Source of the DNA: JAQVEM01 sp964556165
GTDB taxonomy: Bacteria; Actinomycetota; Humimicrobiia; Humimicrobiales; Humimicrobiaceae
Assembly: GCA_964556165.1 (NCBI GenBank)
Contig: CAZKVH010000003.1
Span: 20,094-84,093, forward strand
DNA length: 64,000 nt
Direction of reading: 5' to 3'
Under the pieces are notes generated by a model. That model saw nothing but the letters and a program-made list of their open reading frames with translations, searched no databases and was not told the DNA's origin. A program made the translations under genes and the position numbers. Positions 35,980 through 45,525 of this stretch are shown here, in pieces (the stretch's first letter is position 1; each line of letters opens with the position of its first letter).

Positions 35980-36876
35980 TTGGCAAGATGGAGTACTGCT
36001 AAGATAGTCGGAATTACTTTTCTCTGTCTATTTGTTCTTTTTTTGTTTTCAGGCGGATGTTTTGTCATGGGACTTCTCGGAAGAAACTTTAGCGGAACAT
36101 CTTATTCCTACGTTGGTGGCGATTCAATTTATGAAATAAGAATTGAAGGAGTAATTTCAGCTGAAAAGTATTCCAATATCTTAAGCGGTGGAACAGTTAC
36201 TCCTGAAGAAATAATGAGCCAGCTTGATGAAGCCAAAGGTAACCCTGCCGTAAAGGCGATTCTGTTAAGAGTTAATAGCCCGGGCGGAAGTGCAGCAGCT
36301 TCACAGGAGATATTTGAGGAAGTTAAAAAGGTTGAAAAACCTGTTGTAGTATCTGTTAGTGAAACATGTGCTTCGGGAGCGTATTACATTGCAAGCGCAG
36401 CTGATAAGATAATTGCCAATCAATCTTCTTCTGTTGGCAGCATCGGAGTTATTATGCAGATTCCGAACTACGAAGAATTATATGAAAAGCTGGGATTAAA
36501 ATATACTACTATAAAGCAGGGTGAGTATAAGGATGTAGGAAGTCCTGACAGGCCGCTTACCGCCGAGGAAATAGAGTTGTTCGAAGCTCAGCTGGATGTA
36601 ATTTACAGGCAGTTTATATTGGATATTGCTGAAGCAAGGAATATGGATATAAAAAGGGTAGAAGAGCTTGCAACAGGATGGGTATTCCTGGGGTCGGAGG
36701 CCCTTGAGCTCGGTCTTATTGATGGTATAGGTAATTATAAAGATGCTGTGGAAGTGGCTGCAGAGCTGGGAGGAATAGAGGGAGAGCCTGTTATAATAAA
36801 GCAGGAATTCACTTACTCGCTGATGGATCTGGTTTTTGGTTATTTTATTAATTCAGGTATTGAGAAGTTATTCTAA
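35980..36876 (+). CDS. sppA: Signal peptide peptidase SppA (short form)
   Basis: Membrane serine protease that degrades cleaved signal peptides. It is 298 aa, the single-domain form seen in Gram-positive bacteria. One N-terminal TM (about 8-32). LRVNSPGGSAAASQEI is conserved. The nucleophile Ser lies in SETCASGAYYIAS and the general-base Lys in IKQGEYKDVGSPDRPLT. TTG start with AAAGGAG 9 bases upstream. It stands between the threonine group and the V-ATPase operon. Confidence 0.94.
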   Translation: MARWSTAKIVGITFLCLFVLFLFSGGCFVMGLLGRNFSGTSYSYVGGDSIYEIRIEGVISAEKYSNILSGGTVTPEEIMSQLDEAKGNPAVKAILLRVNSPGGSAAASQEIFEEVKKVEKPVVVSVSETCASGAYYIASAADKIIANQSSSVGSIGVIMQIPNYEELYEKLGLKYTTIKQGEYKDVGSPDRPLTAEEIELFEAQLDVIYRQFILDIAEARNMDIKRVEELATGWVFLGSEALELGLIDGIGNYKDAVEVAAELGGIEGEPVIIKQEFTYSLMDLVFGYFINSGIEKLF

Positions 36877-36975
36877 TAGTGTTTAAATAGAGGGTTATAT
36901 AAACATGGATTCTGTATAAATGTAAGGTTGTTAGTCAGGTAAATTTTATAAAAATATATAATTTTTTAAAGAAAA

Positions 36976-37287
36976 ATGATTGAGAATATTATTAATCAAA
37001 TCAAAGAGACCGAAGAGAAAGCAAAGGAAATTATAGCTTCTTCTAAAAAAGAATATAAAAAAATTATAGAGGATGCATATAAAAGGTCTGAAGAAATTGT
37101 AAAAGAAGCTGAAGAAGAGACTAAATCTATGATTGCTGGAGCTGAGAAAAAAGCAAAGGATGAAGCAGCCATAGAAAAAGAAAAAATGGAAAAAGATTAT
37201 AGCGCAAAGCAGGATGAAATAAGAAATATCTTTAATTCCAACTGCGAAAAAGCTATAGAGAAAATTATTCAGAGGATTTTAGGTTAA
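36976..37287 (+). CDS. V-type ATPase subunit H/G (peripheral stalk)
   Basis: A 103-aa, almost wholly charged helical protein (K/E-rich heptads such as KETEEKAKEIIASSKKEYKK), the hallmark of the H (archaeal) or G/F (bacterial NtpF) peripheral stalk subunit that pairs with subunit E. It is the first gene of the nine-gene V-ATPase operon, its stop overlapping the start of subunit I (TAATG). No Shine-Dalgarno is obvious apart from AAAGA. The family call rests on composition and position. Confidence 0.85.
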   Translation: MIENIINQIKETEEKAKEIIASSKKEYKKIIEDAYKRSEEIVKEAEEETKSMIAGAEKKAKDEAAIEKEKMEKDYSAKQDEIRNIFNSNCEKAIEKIIQRILG

Positions 37288-39290
37288 TGGCAGTAGCTAA
37301 GCTAAGTAAACTTTTTATTATTTCACATAAATCTGATACGGAAGCAGTTCTTAAACAATTACAAAAAACTTCTATCTCTGTAGAAGTTTCTCCGTATACA
37401 GGGGAAATTAATCTGGATATTCCTGAATCCGGCGTGAGCAGGGAACACAATATTGAAGTAAAGAGTGCTCTGGAAATTCTAGGTTCATATAAAGGGGGCA
37501 GTAAAGAAGAGATAAAAAAATCCTTAACACGTGCCGGCAAAATTGTAATAAAAAGAAGTGAGTACGAGGATATTTTAAAAAACAGAGATTTTGAAGGGAT
37601 AATTAACAATATACTGGAAATTGGAGAAGAGATAGAGACTCTCAGCGATAAGATAGCCGGTACAGGGCCCGAAATTAAGCGGCTGAGGGATTGGGCTTGC
37701 TACAAGGGTAAACTTGAAGATATAGGGGAGACTGATACCAGCACTATACGGCTGGGTATTATAAGGTACAGGGAAAATGATTATGAAGAAATAAAAAAGA
37801 ATCTGGATGAAAATAATATTGTATGTGAAGAGTTATGGTCAGATAAAAACAGTGCCCGTGTGATTTTAGCCTATCATAATCTGTTTGGAAAAGAAGCTGA
37901 AGAATACCTTGGGAGCATTAATTTTGAAGAAGCAGGGCTGGAAGGTTACAGTGGCACTATTGATGAGAATTTAAATAAAATTAAAAAAAACGTAGATATG
38001 AGTGAAGAAAGAAAATCAAAATTACAATCTGAATTAAAAGAGATATCAGATAAGTATGAAAAAGTTTTGACTGTTTACCTCGATTATATTGAAAATAACC
38101 TGGAAATCGAAGAGGCTGTAAGAAAGGGATTTTCAACGGAATCTGTTTCCTTTCACACTGCATGGGTAAAAAAATCGGAAGTGAAAAAAGCTTTTTCAAT
38201 AATTGAAAGGTTTAAATCGGTAAAAGTAATGGAGATTCAGCCCGATGAAGATGAGAGCATACCGGTTATTCTTGAAAATAAACCGCTGTTTAAACCTTTT
38301 GAGATAGTGGTGGACCTTTATGGAGTCCCGCGTTATTTTGAGATTGACCCCACGCCTTTTGTTTCTTTATTCTTTGCTCTGTTTTTTGGGCTATGTCTTA
38401 CCGATGCGGGATACGGGTTAATACTGGCAGCACTGGCTCTGATATTTTCCTATAAAATGAAAAGCGCCAGGAAATTCCTTATGTTAATTTTTGCCGGTGG
38501 TATCTTTTCTGTTTTTGCCGGAGCAGTCTTTAACGGATGGTTTGGCGATCTTCCACAGTATCTTGGGATGGAAGGCTTTTTCTCCAGACTGGCGATACTC
38601 GGGGACCCTGTTAAGTCAAATGAAGGTTCTATGAATTTTTTCAGGCTGGCGTTAGCCCTTGGAGTGGTTCAGGTAATATTCGGACTTTTTATAAGCTTTT
38701 TTGATAGCCTGAAAAGAAAAGACTGGGAAGCTGCATTTTTTGATGGTCTCCCCTGGATAATTATTATAATACCGCTGGTAATAATTTTATTATCCTCTCA
38801 AATAGGAGTAAATATGAAGCTGGTTTCCAGTCCTATTTTCCCGGCAGGAGTTATGAAGATTCTTATATGGCCGGTTATTATTGGTGCTCTAATGATTATT
38901 TTATTTAGTGCCCGGGATATGAAAAGCTGGGGATTTAGATTATTCATGGGAGTTCTAAACCTGACTGTGGTAAATGGACTTACTTCTTATCTGGGTGATT
39001 TTCTTTCCTATATCAGGTTGATGGCACTTGGACTGGTTACTGCAGGTATTGGAGTTGCCATTAATACCATAGCGTTCCAGTTAGGCTCGGTTCCGGTTGT
39101 AGGAATAGTAATATTGATTGTAATTCTGGTTTTTGGCCATATTGCAAATATCGGGATTAATGTTTTAAGCGGTTTTGTGCATACTTTAAGGCTGCAATAT
39201 GTAGAGTTTTTCCCTAAATTTTATGCAGGAGGGGGAAGACCGTTTAGAAATTTAAGTGACGAACATAAATATGTAACAATAATTGATTAG
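37287..39290 (+). CDS. ntpI: V-type ATPase subunit I (subunit a homologue)
   Basis: A 667-aa membrane stator subunit. The N-terminal half (about 1-345) is soluble and helical and contacts the peripheral stalk. About seven or eight TM segments fill the C-terminal half starting near PTPFVSLFFALFFGLCLTDAGYG (about 352). FLSYIRLMALGLVTAGI carries the essential Arg of the ion half-channels, and RLQYVEFFPKFYAGGGRPF is the conserved end. It works against the subunit K ring. Confidence 0.96.
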   Translation: MAVAKLSKLFIISHKSDTEAVLKQLQKTSISVEVSPYTGEINLDIPESGVSREHNIEVKSALEILGSYKGGSKEEIKKSLTRAGKIVIKRSEYEDILKNRDFEGIINNILEIGEEIETLSDKIAGTGPEIKRLRDWACYKGKLEDIGETDTSTIRLGIIRYRENDYEEIKKNLDENNIVCEELWSDKNSARVILAYHNLFGKEAEEYLGSINFEEAGLEGYSGTIDENLNKIKKNVDMSEERKSKLQSELKEISDKYEKVLTVYLDYIENNLEIEEAVRKGFSTESVSFHTAWVKKSEVKKAFSIIERFKSVKVMEIQPDEDESIPVILENKPLFKPFEIVVDLYGVPRYFEIDPTPFVSLFFALFFGLCLTDAGYGLILAALALIFSYKMKSARKFLMLIFAGGIFSVFAGAVFNGWFGDLPQYLGMEGFFSRLAILGDPVKSNEGSMNFFRLALALGVVQVIFGLFISFFDSLKRKDWEAAFFDGLPWIIIIIPLVIILLSSQIGVNMKLVSSPIFPAGVMKILIWPVIIGALMIILFSARDMKSWGFRLFMGVLNLTVVNGLTSYLGDFLSYIRLMALGLVTAGIGVAINTIAFQLGSVPVVGIVILIVILVFGHIANIGINVLSGFVHTLRLQYVEFFPKFYAGGGRPFRNLSDEHKYVTIID

Positions 39291-39304
39291 TATTAGGAGG
39301 AAAA

Positions 39305-39769
39305 ATGACAGATTTATCGCTTGGTGTTACGGTTGCAATGTGTGGAGTGGGCTTTGCAGTTATTTTTGCCGGCATTGGTTCAATAGTTGGAATAGGATAT
39401 CCTGCCAGAGCGGCAGCAGGCGTCCTTTCAGAAGACCCCGGCCGGTTCGGGAGCCTGTTCCTTCTGGTGGTTCTTCCGGGTACGCAGGGGTTTTATGGTT
39501 TTGTTGCTGCTTTTTTGCTTATTGGTAATATATCCAATATTGAAACCCTGGCGCAGGGCTGGCAGTTGTTTTTTGCCGCGCTGCCCATTGCTTTTACCGG
39601 TTTGCTTTCCGGGATTCATCAGGGCAAGGTATGTGCGGCAGGTGTTAACCTGGTAGCTAAAAGGCCCAAAGAGGTCATGAAGGGAGTAATATATGCTGCT
39701 ATGGTTGAGACCTACGCAGTGCTCGGCCTTCTGGTAACATTCTTTTTAAATAATCTTATAGAGTTCTAA
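39305..39769 (+). CDS. ntpK: V-type ATPase subunit K (rotor ring proteolipid, sodium-type)
   Basis: A 154-aa proteolipid with four TM helices (two fused hairpins). Sodium-ring ligands known from Enterococcus NtpK appear to be conserved: Leu57, Thr60 and Gln61 in VLPGTQGFYGF, Gln106 in GIHQGKVCAAG and Glu135 in AAMVETYAVLG. The first hairpin has Gln rather than Glu, so each protomer carries one ion. Shine-Dalgarno TAGGAGG precedes the ATG. The sequence therefore predicts a sodium-coupled enzyme. Confidence 0.95.
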   Translation: MTDLSLGVTVAMCGVGFAVIFAGIGSIVGIGYPARAAAGVLSEDPGRFGSLFLLVVLPGTQGFYGFVAAFLLIGNISNIETLAQGWQLFFAALPIAFTGLLSGIHQGKVCAAGVNLVAKRPKEVMKGVIYAAMVETYAVLGLLVTFFLNNLIEF

Positions 39770-39782
39770 CAGGAGATAATAA

Positions 39783-40367
39783 ATGTCAGAATTAGATAAC
39801 GTTTCAAAAAAAGTTCTGGATGACGCAATCAAACAGAAAGAGCTTGAGCTGGAGGAAGCCAGAAAGAAAGCTTCGGAAATAATAGAGCAGGCAAAGAAAA
39901 GGGCCCTGCAGGTTCATCGTGAGGGTAAGCTTAAATCCTGGGATAAATATAGAGAAGATTTGAAGATTGAGTTGTCTAAAATCAAATCAAGTTTAAACCA
40001 GAAAATTCTCCTGTATAAAATAAATTTTGTTGATGATGTAGTGGAAAAGGCTAAAAATCGGCTGGAGGATATGGATAAGGAAGATTTTAAAAAGATGTTC
40101 AAAAAATATATTGATGCCCTGGATATAAATGATGGGTATTACATCATAGGAAGTGAAGAAAAAAGGATTGACGGTAAAATGGTTGAGTCTGTAGCAAATC
40201 TAAAAAAATTAGACGAAGAACCTGATTTTAAGAAAGGAATTAAAATAATCAGCGGGAAAGCTGAATATAATATATCTCCGGGAATTTTAATTGATTCGGA
40301 TATTGATGACATAAGAATGGAGATAGCCAGTGTCTTATTTGATAGCAGCAGGGGGAGCGATAGTTGA
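39783..40367 (+). CDS. ntpE: V-type ATPase subunit E
   Basis: A 194-aa peripheral stalk subunit. The N-terminal 70 residues form a charged coiled coil (KQKELELEEARKKASEIIEQ). The C-terminal globular domain contains the family-like GIKIISGKAEYNISPGILIDSD. It ends with a 4-base overlap with subunit C, which starts at TTG within TTGA. Confidence 0.9.
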   Translation: MSELDNVSKKVLDDAIKQKELELEEARKKASEIIEQAKKRALQVHREGKLKSWDKYREDLKIELSKIKSSLNQKILLYKINFVDDVVEKAKNRLEDMDKEDFKKMFKKYIDALDINDGYYIIGSEEKRIDGKMVESVANLKKLDEEPDFKKGIKIISGKAEYNISPGILIDSDIDDIRMEIASVLFDSSRGSDS

Positions 40368-41380
40368 AACAAATAAGTTATGACATAGAAGATGATAGTT
40401 TTTATCTTTTTACATCTGCAGAATTAATGACAAGAGAGGCAGAGCTTCTGGATAAAAGTAAAATTGATAAAATGTTAAAATCTCAAAACCCGGATGAATT
40501 AATGAGGTTGCTCAGGGATACGGTTTATTCAGGATATGCAGAGGAGCTGGCAAACCGGGGTAATTTTGAATCAGTAATAGCCATTGAATATAAAAAAATT
40601 GCTGATTTTTTATTAAAAAACTTAAAGCCATCCCACAAGGCTGTGGGAGAACTTTTATTCTTTGAAGAGACTGTTCATAACATGAAAACTGTAATTAAAT
40701 CAATTATTCTTGATAAAGACATGGAGAGGCTCTTTATTCCTGTATATTATTCTTACGGTAAGTTAAAGAATGCTCTGGAAACCGGTGATTATGAGGGACT
40801 AAGCCAGCCGGTTTCCGGTACGCTGCAGTATGCAGCTGGAAAAATGAAAAGTGAGAAAAATAGTCGTATTTTAGAATTTGAGATAGAAAAATTTTATTTA
40901 AAGGAAATTTTTAAGTCTGTTGAAGAGATAGGCAGCAGGTTAATAAGGGATTATCTGAGGCATTTGATTGACATAATCAATATAAAAAACATTTACAGGA
41001 ACCAGTATCTCAAGCAGGATTTAAGTAAGGATTATTTCTTACATGATAACGGCTCTCTTACAATCGACTTTCTGGTGGGATTCGTAGGAGAGAATATGGA
41101 TATTTTAAGGAAAAAATTAGAACAAACGGAGTACGCAGATTTAGCCGGAAAAGGAGCCCATGATCTTTATTCTAACGGAATATTTTCAACCTTTGAAAGA
41201 GAAGAGGATTTATTTTTTCTTGATTTTTTCAGTCCATTAAAATATACAGTTTCTAATATGGAGAAAATTTTTCATTTCTTTTTAAGAAAAAAAATGGAGT
41301 TAAGATATTTGAATATTATATTTACTGGTATTCTTTATAACATTGATGTTGAAAAAGTAAAAAGCAAGATAGGGATTTAA
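40364..41380 (+). CDS. ntpC: V-type ATPase subunit C (subunit d homologue)
   Basis: A 338-aa helical subunit that links the membrane ring to the central stalk. It is recognised by position between E and F, its length and internal features such as LMTREAELLDKSKIDKML, FFEETVHNMKTVIKSII and DIINIKNIYRNQYL. The helical-bundle layout repeats three times as in the family. Subunit F starts immediately at the next base after its stop. Confidence 0.9.
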   Translation: MKQISYDIEDDSFYLFTSAELMTREAELLDKSKIDKMLKSQNPDELMRLLRDTVYSGYAEELANRGNFESVIAIEYKKIADFLLKNLKPSHKAVGELLFFEETVHNMKTVIKSIILDKDMERLFIPVYYSYGKLKNALETGDYEGLSQPVSGTLQYAAGKMKSEKNSRILEFEIEKFYLKEIFKSVEEIGSRLIRDYLRHLIDIINIKNIYRNQYLKQDLSKDYFLHDNGSLTIDFLVGFVGENMDILRKKLEQTEYADLAGKGAHDLYSNGIFSTFEREEDLFFLDFFSPLKYTVSNMEKIFHFFLRKKMELRYLNIIFTGILYNIDVEKVKSKIGI

Positions 41381-41731
41381 ATGGATGTAAAAATAGCCGC
41401 ATTTGGAGAAGAAGATATAATGCTTATTTTTAAAGCAGCAGGAATTGATGTCTTTCCTCAAAGTGGTGATATCAGGGAAATTGATGAAGCTGAGAAAAAA
41501 TTCAGGCAACTGGTAGATAGCAACTATGGAATTATCTTTGTTACCGAGACGGTAGCTTTAAAGCTGGATAATTTAATAAGGGAGTTCTCGGAAAAGTTCC
41601 AGCCTTCGGTAGTGGTGATCCCCGGTCCGGGAGAAAGGAATAATTACGCGGTTAACAACTTAAGAAGAATAATAATAAAAGCTATTGGAGTTGACATAAT
41701 GACAGATAAAGAAATAGGAGTAAATAAATGA
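41381..41731 (+). CDS. ntpG: V-type ATPase subunit F
   Basis: A 116-aa central-stalk subunit (NtpG in Enterococcus naming, AtpF elsewhere). The N-terminal Rossmann-like half reads KIAAFGEEDIMLIFKAAGID, then NYGIIFVTETVALKLD and PSVVVIPGPGERNN. Start abuts the subunit C stop, and the stop overlaps subunit A by 4 bases (ATGA). Confidence 0.93.
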   Translation: MDVKIAAFGEEDIMLIFKAAGIDVFPQSGDIREIDEAEKKFRQLVDSNYGIIFVTETVALKLDNLIREFSEKFQPSVVVIPGPGERNNYAVNNLRRIIIKAIGVDIMTDKEIGVNK

Positions 41732-43488
41732 ATGATTTGGGTAAAATTGTAAAGGTAGCAGGTCCTCTGGTCGTAGCTGAGGGAATGTATGCTTCCAGAA
41801 TGTTTGATATAGTTTACGTTTCTGATAAGAAGTTAATGGGTGAGATAATTGAATTAAAAAAAGACCTTGCTTCCATACAGGTTTATGAAGAAACCGAAGG
41901 GATAGGCGTAGGGGAACCTGTTTATCCCAGTGGAAGACCTTTAACGGTAGAACTGGGACCGGGTATAATACAATCCATTTATGACGGAATCCAGAGACCA
42001 CTTGATGAAATATATGATAAGATGGGTAACTTTATTACCAGAGGCGTTTCTGCTCCGGCACTGGACAGGGAGAAAAAGTGGAAGTTCCAGCCCATTGCAA
42101 AAAAGGGAGATAAAGTTGGTTATGGCGATTTTCTCGGGGTTGTTGAGGAAACAGAAGTTGTAAAGCACTATATTATGGTTCCGGAGGGAGTCAGCGGAGA
42201 AATTAAATCAATTAATAAGGGTGAATTTACTGTTGAGGAAACGGTAGCTGTTATAAAAGGTGAAAAAAATGATATAGAGTTAAACATGATGCAGAAGTGG
42301 CCTGTGAGAAAGCCGAGGCCTTTTTTAAGCAAGATGAGTCCGGATATGCCACTGTCAACCGGTCAGCGGGTAATAGACATGTTTTTCCCCATTGCCAGGG
42401 GCGGGACAGCATGTGTTCCCGGTCCATTTGGCTCCGGCAAGACTGTAATCCAGCACCAGCTGGCCAAGTGGGCGGATGCTGAGATTATAGTATATATAGG
42501 CTGCGGCGAGCGTGGCAATGAAATGACCGATGTTCTTATGGAGTTTCCCGAGCTGGTTGACCCGAAATCCGGGGTTTCACTTATGAAAAGAACAGTCCTG
42601 ATTGCAAATACTTCCAATATGCCGGTTGCTGCCAGAGAAGCATCTGTTTATACAGGAATAACTATAGCTGAGTATTTCAGGGATATGGGGTACTCGGTGG
42701 CTCTGATGGCTGATTCAACATCAAGATGGGCAGAAGCAATGAGGGAAATATCCGGCAGGATGGAAGAGATGCCCGGGGAAGAAGGTTATCCGGCGTATCT
42801 CAGTGCAAGACTTGCTTCATTTTACGAGAGGGCCGGTATGATAAAATGCATTTCGGAGGCCAATCAGAGGACAGGGGCATTATCTGTTATTGGCGCTGTA
42901 TCTCCCCCCGGGGGCGACCTTTCCGACCCCGTGGTGCAGGCTACATTAAGGGTGGTAAAAGTTTTCTGGTCACTTGAAGCTCATCTGGCATACAGCAGAC
43001 ACTTTCCTGCAATATCGTGGTTAAATTCTTATTCTCTTTATATTGACAATATAAAAGAATATGTCGCCAGGAATGTCCATGAGGATTATTTTGACCTCAG
43101 GGCAGAAGCTATGAGGATTCTTGAAAAGGAATCAGAGCTGGAAGAAATTGTTCGCCTGGTAGGAGTAGATGCTCTTTCAGGTCCTGACCGCCTTATTATG
43201 CTTACAGCACGAATGTTAAGAGAAGATTTTTTGCATCAGATAGCTTTTCATGAAGTAGATACTTATTCATCAATTGAAAAGCAATATAAGATGATTAGTG
43301 TAATTATATTTTTTTATAACCGCGCAAATCATATTTTAACTATGAATGCAGATATTAAAGATATTGAAAATATGAAGGTCAGAGATAAGATAGCAAGAAT
43401 GAAATATATAAAAAATGAAGACATAGACAGCATTGACGGAATCAAGGAAGACATAGAAAAAGAATTTACTTCAATATTAGAGGAGTGA
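41728..43488 (+). CDS. ntpA: V-type ATPase catalytic subunit A
   Basis: Catalytic nucleotide-binding subunit, 586 aa. The P-loop GPFGSGKTVIQHQLAKW is at about residue 232. The family-specific non-homologous region (about 110-190) with PEGVSGEIKSINKGEFTVEE is present, and GERGNEMTDVLMEFPEL, MADSTSRWAEAMREISGR and EMPGEEGYPAYLSARLA follow. It alternates with subunit B in the hexameric head. The stop overlaps the start region of subunit B. Confidence 0.98.
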   Translation: MNDLGKIVKVAGPLVVAEGMYASRMFDIVYVSDKKLMGEIIELKKDLASIQVYEETEGIGVGEPVYPSGRPLTVELGPGIIQSIYDGIQRPLDEIYDKMGNFITRGVSAPALDREKKWKFQPIAKKGDKVGYGDFLGVVEETEVVKHYIMVPEGVSGEIKSINKGEFTVEETVAVIKGEKNDIELNMMQKWPVRKPRPFLSKMSPDMPLSTGQRVIDMFFPIARGGTACVPGPFGSGKTVIQHQLAKWADAEIIVYIGCGERGNEMTDVLMEFPELVDPKSGVSLMKRTVLIANTSNMPVAAREASVYTGITIAEYFRDMGYSVALMADSTSRWAEAMREISGRMEEMPGEEGYPAYLSARLASFYERAGMIKCISEANQRTGALSVIGAVSPPGGDLSDPVVQATLRVVKVFWSLEAHLAYSRHFPAISWLNSYSLYIDNIKEYVARNVHEDYFDLRAEAMRILEKESELEEIVRLVGVDALSGPDRLIMLTARMLREDFLHQIAFHEVDTYSSIEKQYKMISVIIFFYNRANHILTMNADIKDIENMKVRDKIARMKYIKNEDIDSIDGIKEDIEKEFTSILEE

Positions 43489-43490
43489 GA

Positions 43491-44894
43491 ATGCTAAAAG
43501 AATATAAAAGTATAATCAATATTTCCGGCCCGCTACTGCATGTTGAAGGAGTAGAGGGCGTTAAGTATGATGAAATGGTTGATATAAAGCTTGATGATGG
43601 CAGCATAAGAAATGGAAGGGTGCTTGAAGTCAACAGGGATAATGCGCTTGTGCAGGTATTTGAGGGCACATCCGGAATAGATTCCAGAAATACCCGGGTG
43701 CGTTTTCTGGGAAGGGGAACCCATGTATATCTTTCTCCTGATATACTGGGAAGGGTTTTTACAGGTCTGGGTAAACCAATGACTGAAAATGATAGAATTA
43801 TTCCTGAAGAAAGTCGGGATATAAATGGTTCGCCTATAAATCCGTATGCAAGAGATTACCCAAATGAATTTATTCAAACCGGAATATCTTCCCTTGATGG
43901 TTTAAATACGCTTGTAAGAGGGCAGAAATTACCGATATTTTCCGGGTCAGGATTGCCTCATAACAGGATTGCTGCACAGATTGCACGACAGGCTACAGTC
44001 CTATCGGATGAGGAAGAATTTGCAGTTGTTTTTGTGGCCATAGGAATAACATTTGAGGAATCCGAATATTTTATTAATGATTTCAAAAAAACGGGTGCTA
44101 TAAATAGAACTGTTCTGGTATTAAATCTTGCCGATGACCCGGCAATTGAAAGGATCGCAACCCCGAGAGCGGGTCTTACTTTTGCTGAATACCTTGCTTT
44201 TGAAAAAGATATGCATGTGCTGGTTATATTAACTGATATGACCAACTACTGCGAGGCGCTGAAAGAAGTATCGGCCGCCAGAAAAGAAATTCCCGGAAGA
44301 AGGGGATACCCGGGATATTTATATACCGACCTTGCCACTATTTATGAAAGAGCAGGCAGAATTAAGGGTAAAAAGGGCTCAATAACCCAGATACCGATAC
44401 TTACCATGCCCGAGGATGACAAAACTCACCCGATTCCGGACCTTACAGGATACATTACTGAAGGACAGATTATATTATCAAGGTCTCTTCACAAGAAAAA
44501 GGTTTCTCCCCCTATTGATGTTCTACCATCTCTTTCAAGACTTAAGGATAAGGGCATAGGGCAGGGGAAAACAAGAGAGGACCATGCGGATATATTCAAT
44601 CAACTGTATGCGGCATATGCGCGGGGGAAAGAAGTAGAAGAGCTGGCTGTGATTCTGGGAGAGGCAGCGTTGACAGATATGGATAAACTATATCTGGATT
44701 TTGCAGAGAAATTTGAGGCCCGATATGTTTCTCAGGACGAGTATGAAAACAGAACCATAGACCGTACACTTGATTTAGGATGGGAACTTTTGAGCATTTT
44801 CCCGAGAGGGGAGCTAAAAAGGATAAGTACAGAGCATCTGGATAAATATCTTTCTAAATTTAAAACCGAAGAAGGAAATAATAAGGGTGATTAA
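43491..44894 (+). CDS. ntpB: V-type ATPase subunit B
   Basis: Non-catalytic head subunit, 467 aa from ATG 43491 (GAGGAGTG just upstream; GTG 43485 is a less likely start). The degenerate P-loop reads PIFSGSGLPHNRIAAQIARQ, lacking GKT as expected for B. VFVAIGITFEESEYF, LTDMTNYCEALKEVSAARKE, IPGRRGYPGYLYTDLATIYERAG and ITQIPILTMPEDDKTHPIPD are typical. Confidence 0.97.
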   Translation: MLKEYKSIINISGPLLHVEGVEGVKYDEMVDIKLDDGSIRNGRVLEVNRDNALVQVFEGTSGIDSRNTRVRFLGRGTHVYLSPDILGRVFTGLGKPMTENDRIIPEESRDINGSPINPYARDYPNEFIQTGISSLDGLNTLVRGQKLPIFSGSGLPHNRIAAQIARQATVLSDEEEFAVVFVAIGITFEESEYFINDFKKTGAINRTVLVLNLADDPAIERIATPRAGLTFAEYLAFEKDMHVLVILTDMTNYCEALKEVSAARKEIPGRRGYPGYLYTDLATIYERAGRIKGKKGSITQIPILTMPEDDKTHPIPDLTGYITEGQIILSRSLHKKKVSPPIDVLPSLSRLKDKGIGQGKTREDHADIFNQLYAAYARGKEVEELAVILGEAALTDMDKLYLDFAEKFEARYVSQDEYENRTIDRTLDLGWELLSIFPRGELKRISTEHLDKYLSKFKTEEGNNKGD

Positions 44895-45512
44895 ATGCTT
44901 TTAAATGTTAATGCTACCAGAATGGAGCTTCTTCGTTTAAGAAAAAGGCTTGGTATTGCCAGGAGAGGTCATAAACTTCTTAAGGATAAAAGAGACGAGC
45001 TTATGAGACAATGGCTCGAGATAGTGGAAGAGGTAAAAAAACTACGGTTTTCAATTGAAAAAGAGTTTCAAGCCATACTGGAAAGATTTGCTCTGGCAAA
45101 GGCGTATTCGGGTACCAGTCAGACAGAACAGGAATTACTGCTGCCTTCAAAAAATATAATGATTTCTGTTAAAAAGAAAAATGTGATGAGTGTTAACATA
45201 CCGGTATATGTTAAGGAAGTAAGTGAAAATATTATTCCTTATGGATATATAAATACTTCGGGAGAAATGGATATAGTTCTAAGTGATTTTGAAAAGTTTA
45301 TAGATAAACTTCTTGACCTTGCCGAAAAAGAGAAAATGCTGCAGCTTATGGCATTTGAAATTGAAGAGACAAGAAGAAGGGTTAATGCACTTGAGTATAA
45401 ATTAATACCTGATATGTCCGAAACCATAAGCTATATATCTATGAAACTGGGTGAGAACGAGCGATCCAATACTGTCAGGTTAATGAGAGTAAGGGATATT
45501 GTAAGAGGATAG
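44895..45512 (+). CDS. ntpD: V-type ATPase subunit D
   Basis: Central rotor shaft, 205 aa. Two long antiparallel helices: N-terminal NATRMELLRLRKRLGIARRGHKLLKDKRDEL and a C-terminal helix with EIEETRRRVNALEYKLIP, the classical signature. It starts directly after the subunit B stop and closes the operon, converging with glyA across a small hairpin. Confidence 0.96.
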   Translation: MLLNVNATRMELLRLRKRLGIARRGHKLLKDKRDELMRQWLEIVEEVKKLRFSIEKEFQAILERFALAKAYSGTSQTEQELLLPSKNIMISVKKKNVMSVNIPVYVKEVSENIIPYGYINTSGEMDIVLSDFEKFIDKLLDLAEKEKMLQLMAFEIEETRRRVNALEYKLIPDMSETISYISMKLGENERSNTVRLMRVRDIVRG

Positions 45513-45524
45513 AAACCTCTTATA
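45500..45524. repeat. Hairpin spanning the convergent ends of ntpD and glyA
   Basis: TGTAAGAGG-type left arm (45500-45508) pairs with CCTCTTATA-type right arm (45516-45524), 9 pairs including one G-T, around a 7-base loop. It covers the ntpD stop codon and lies 2 bases from the glyA stop. There is no strong T tract, so it is a possible bidirectional terminator or 3'-end stabiliser. Confidence 0.4.
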
Positions 45525-45525
45525 T

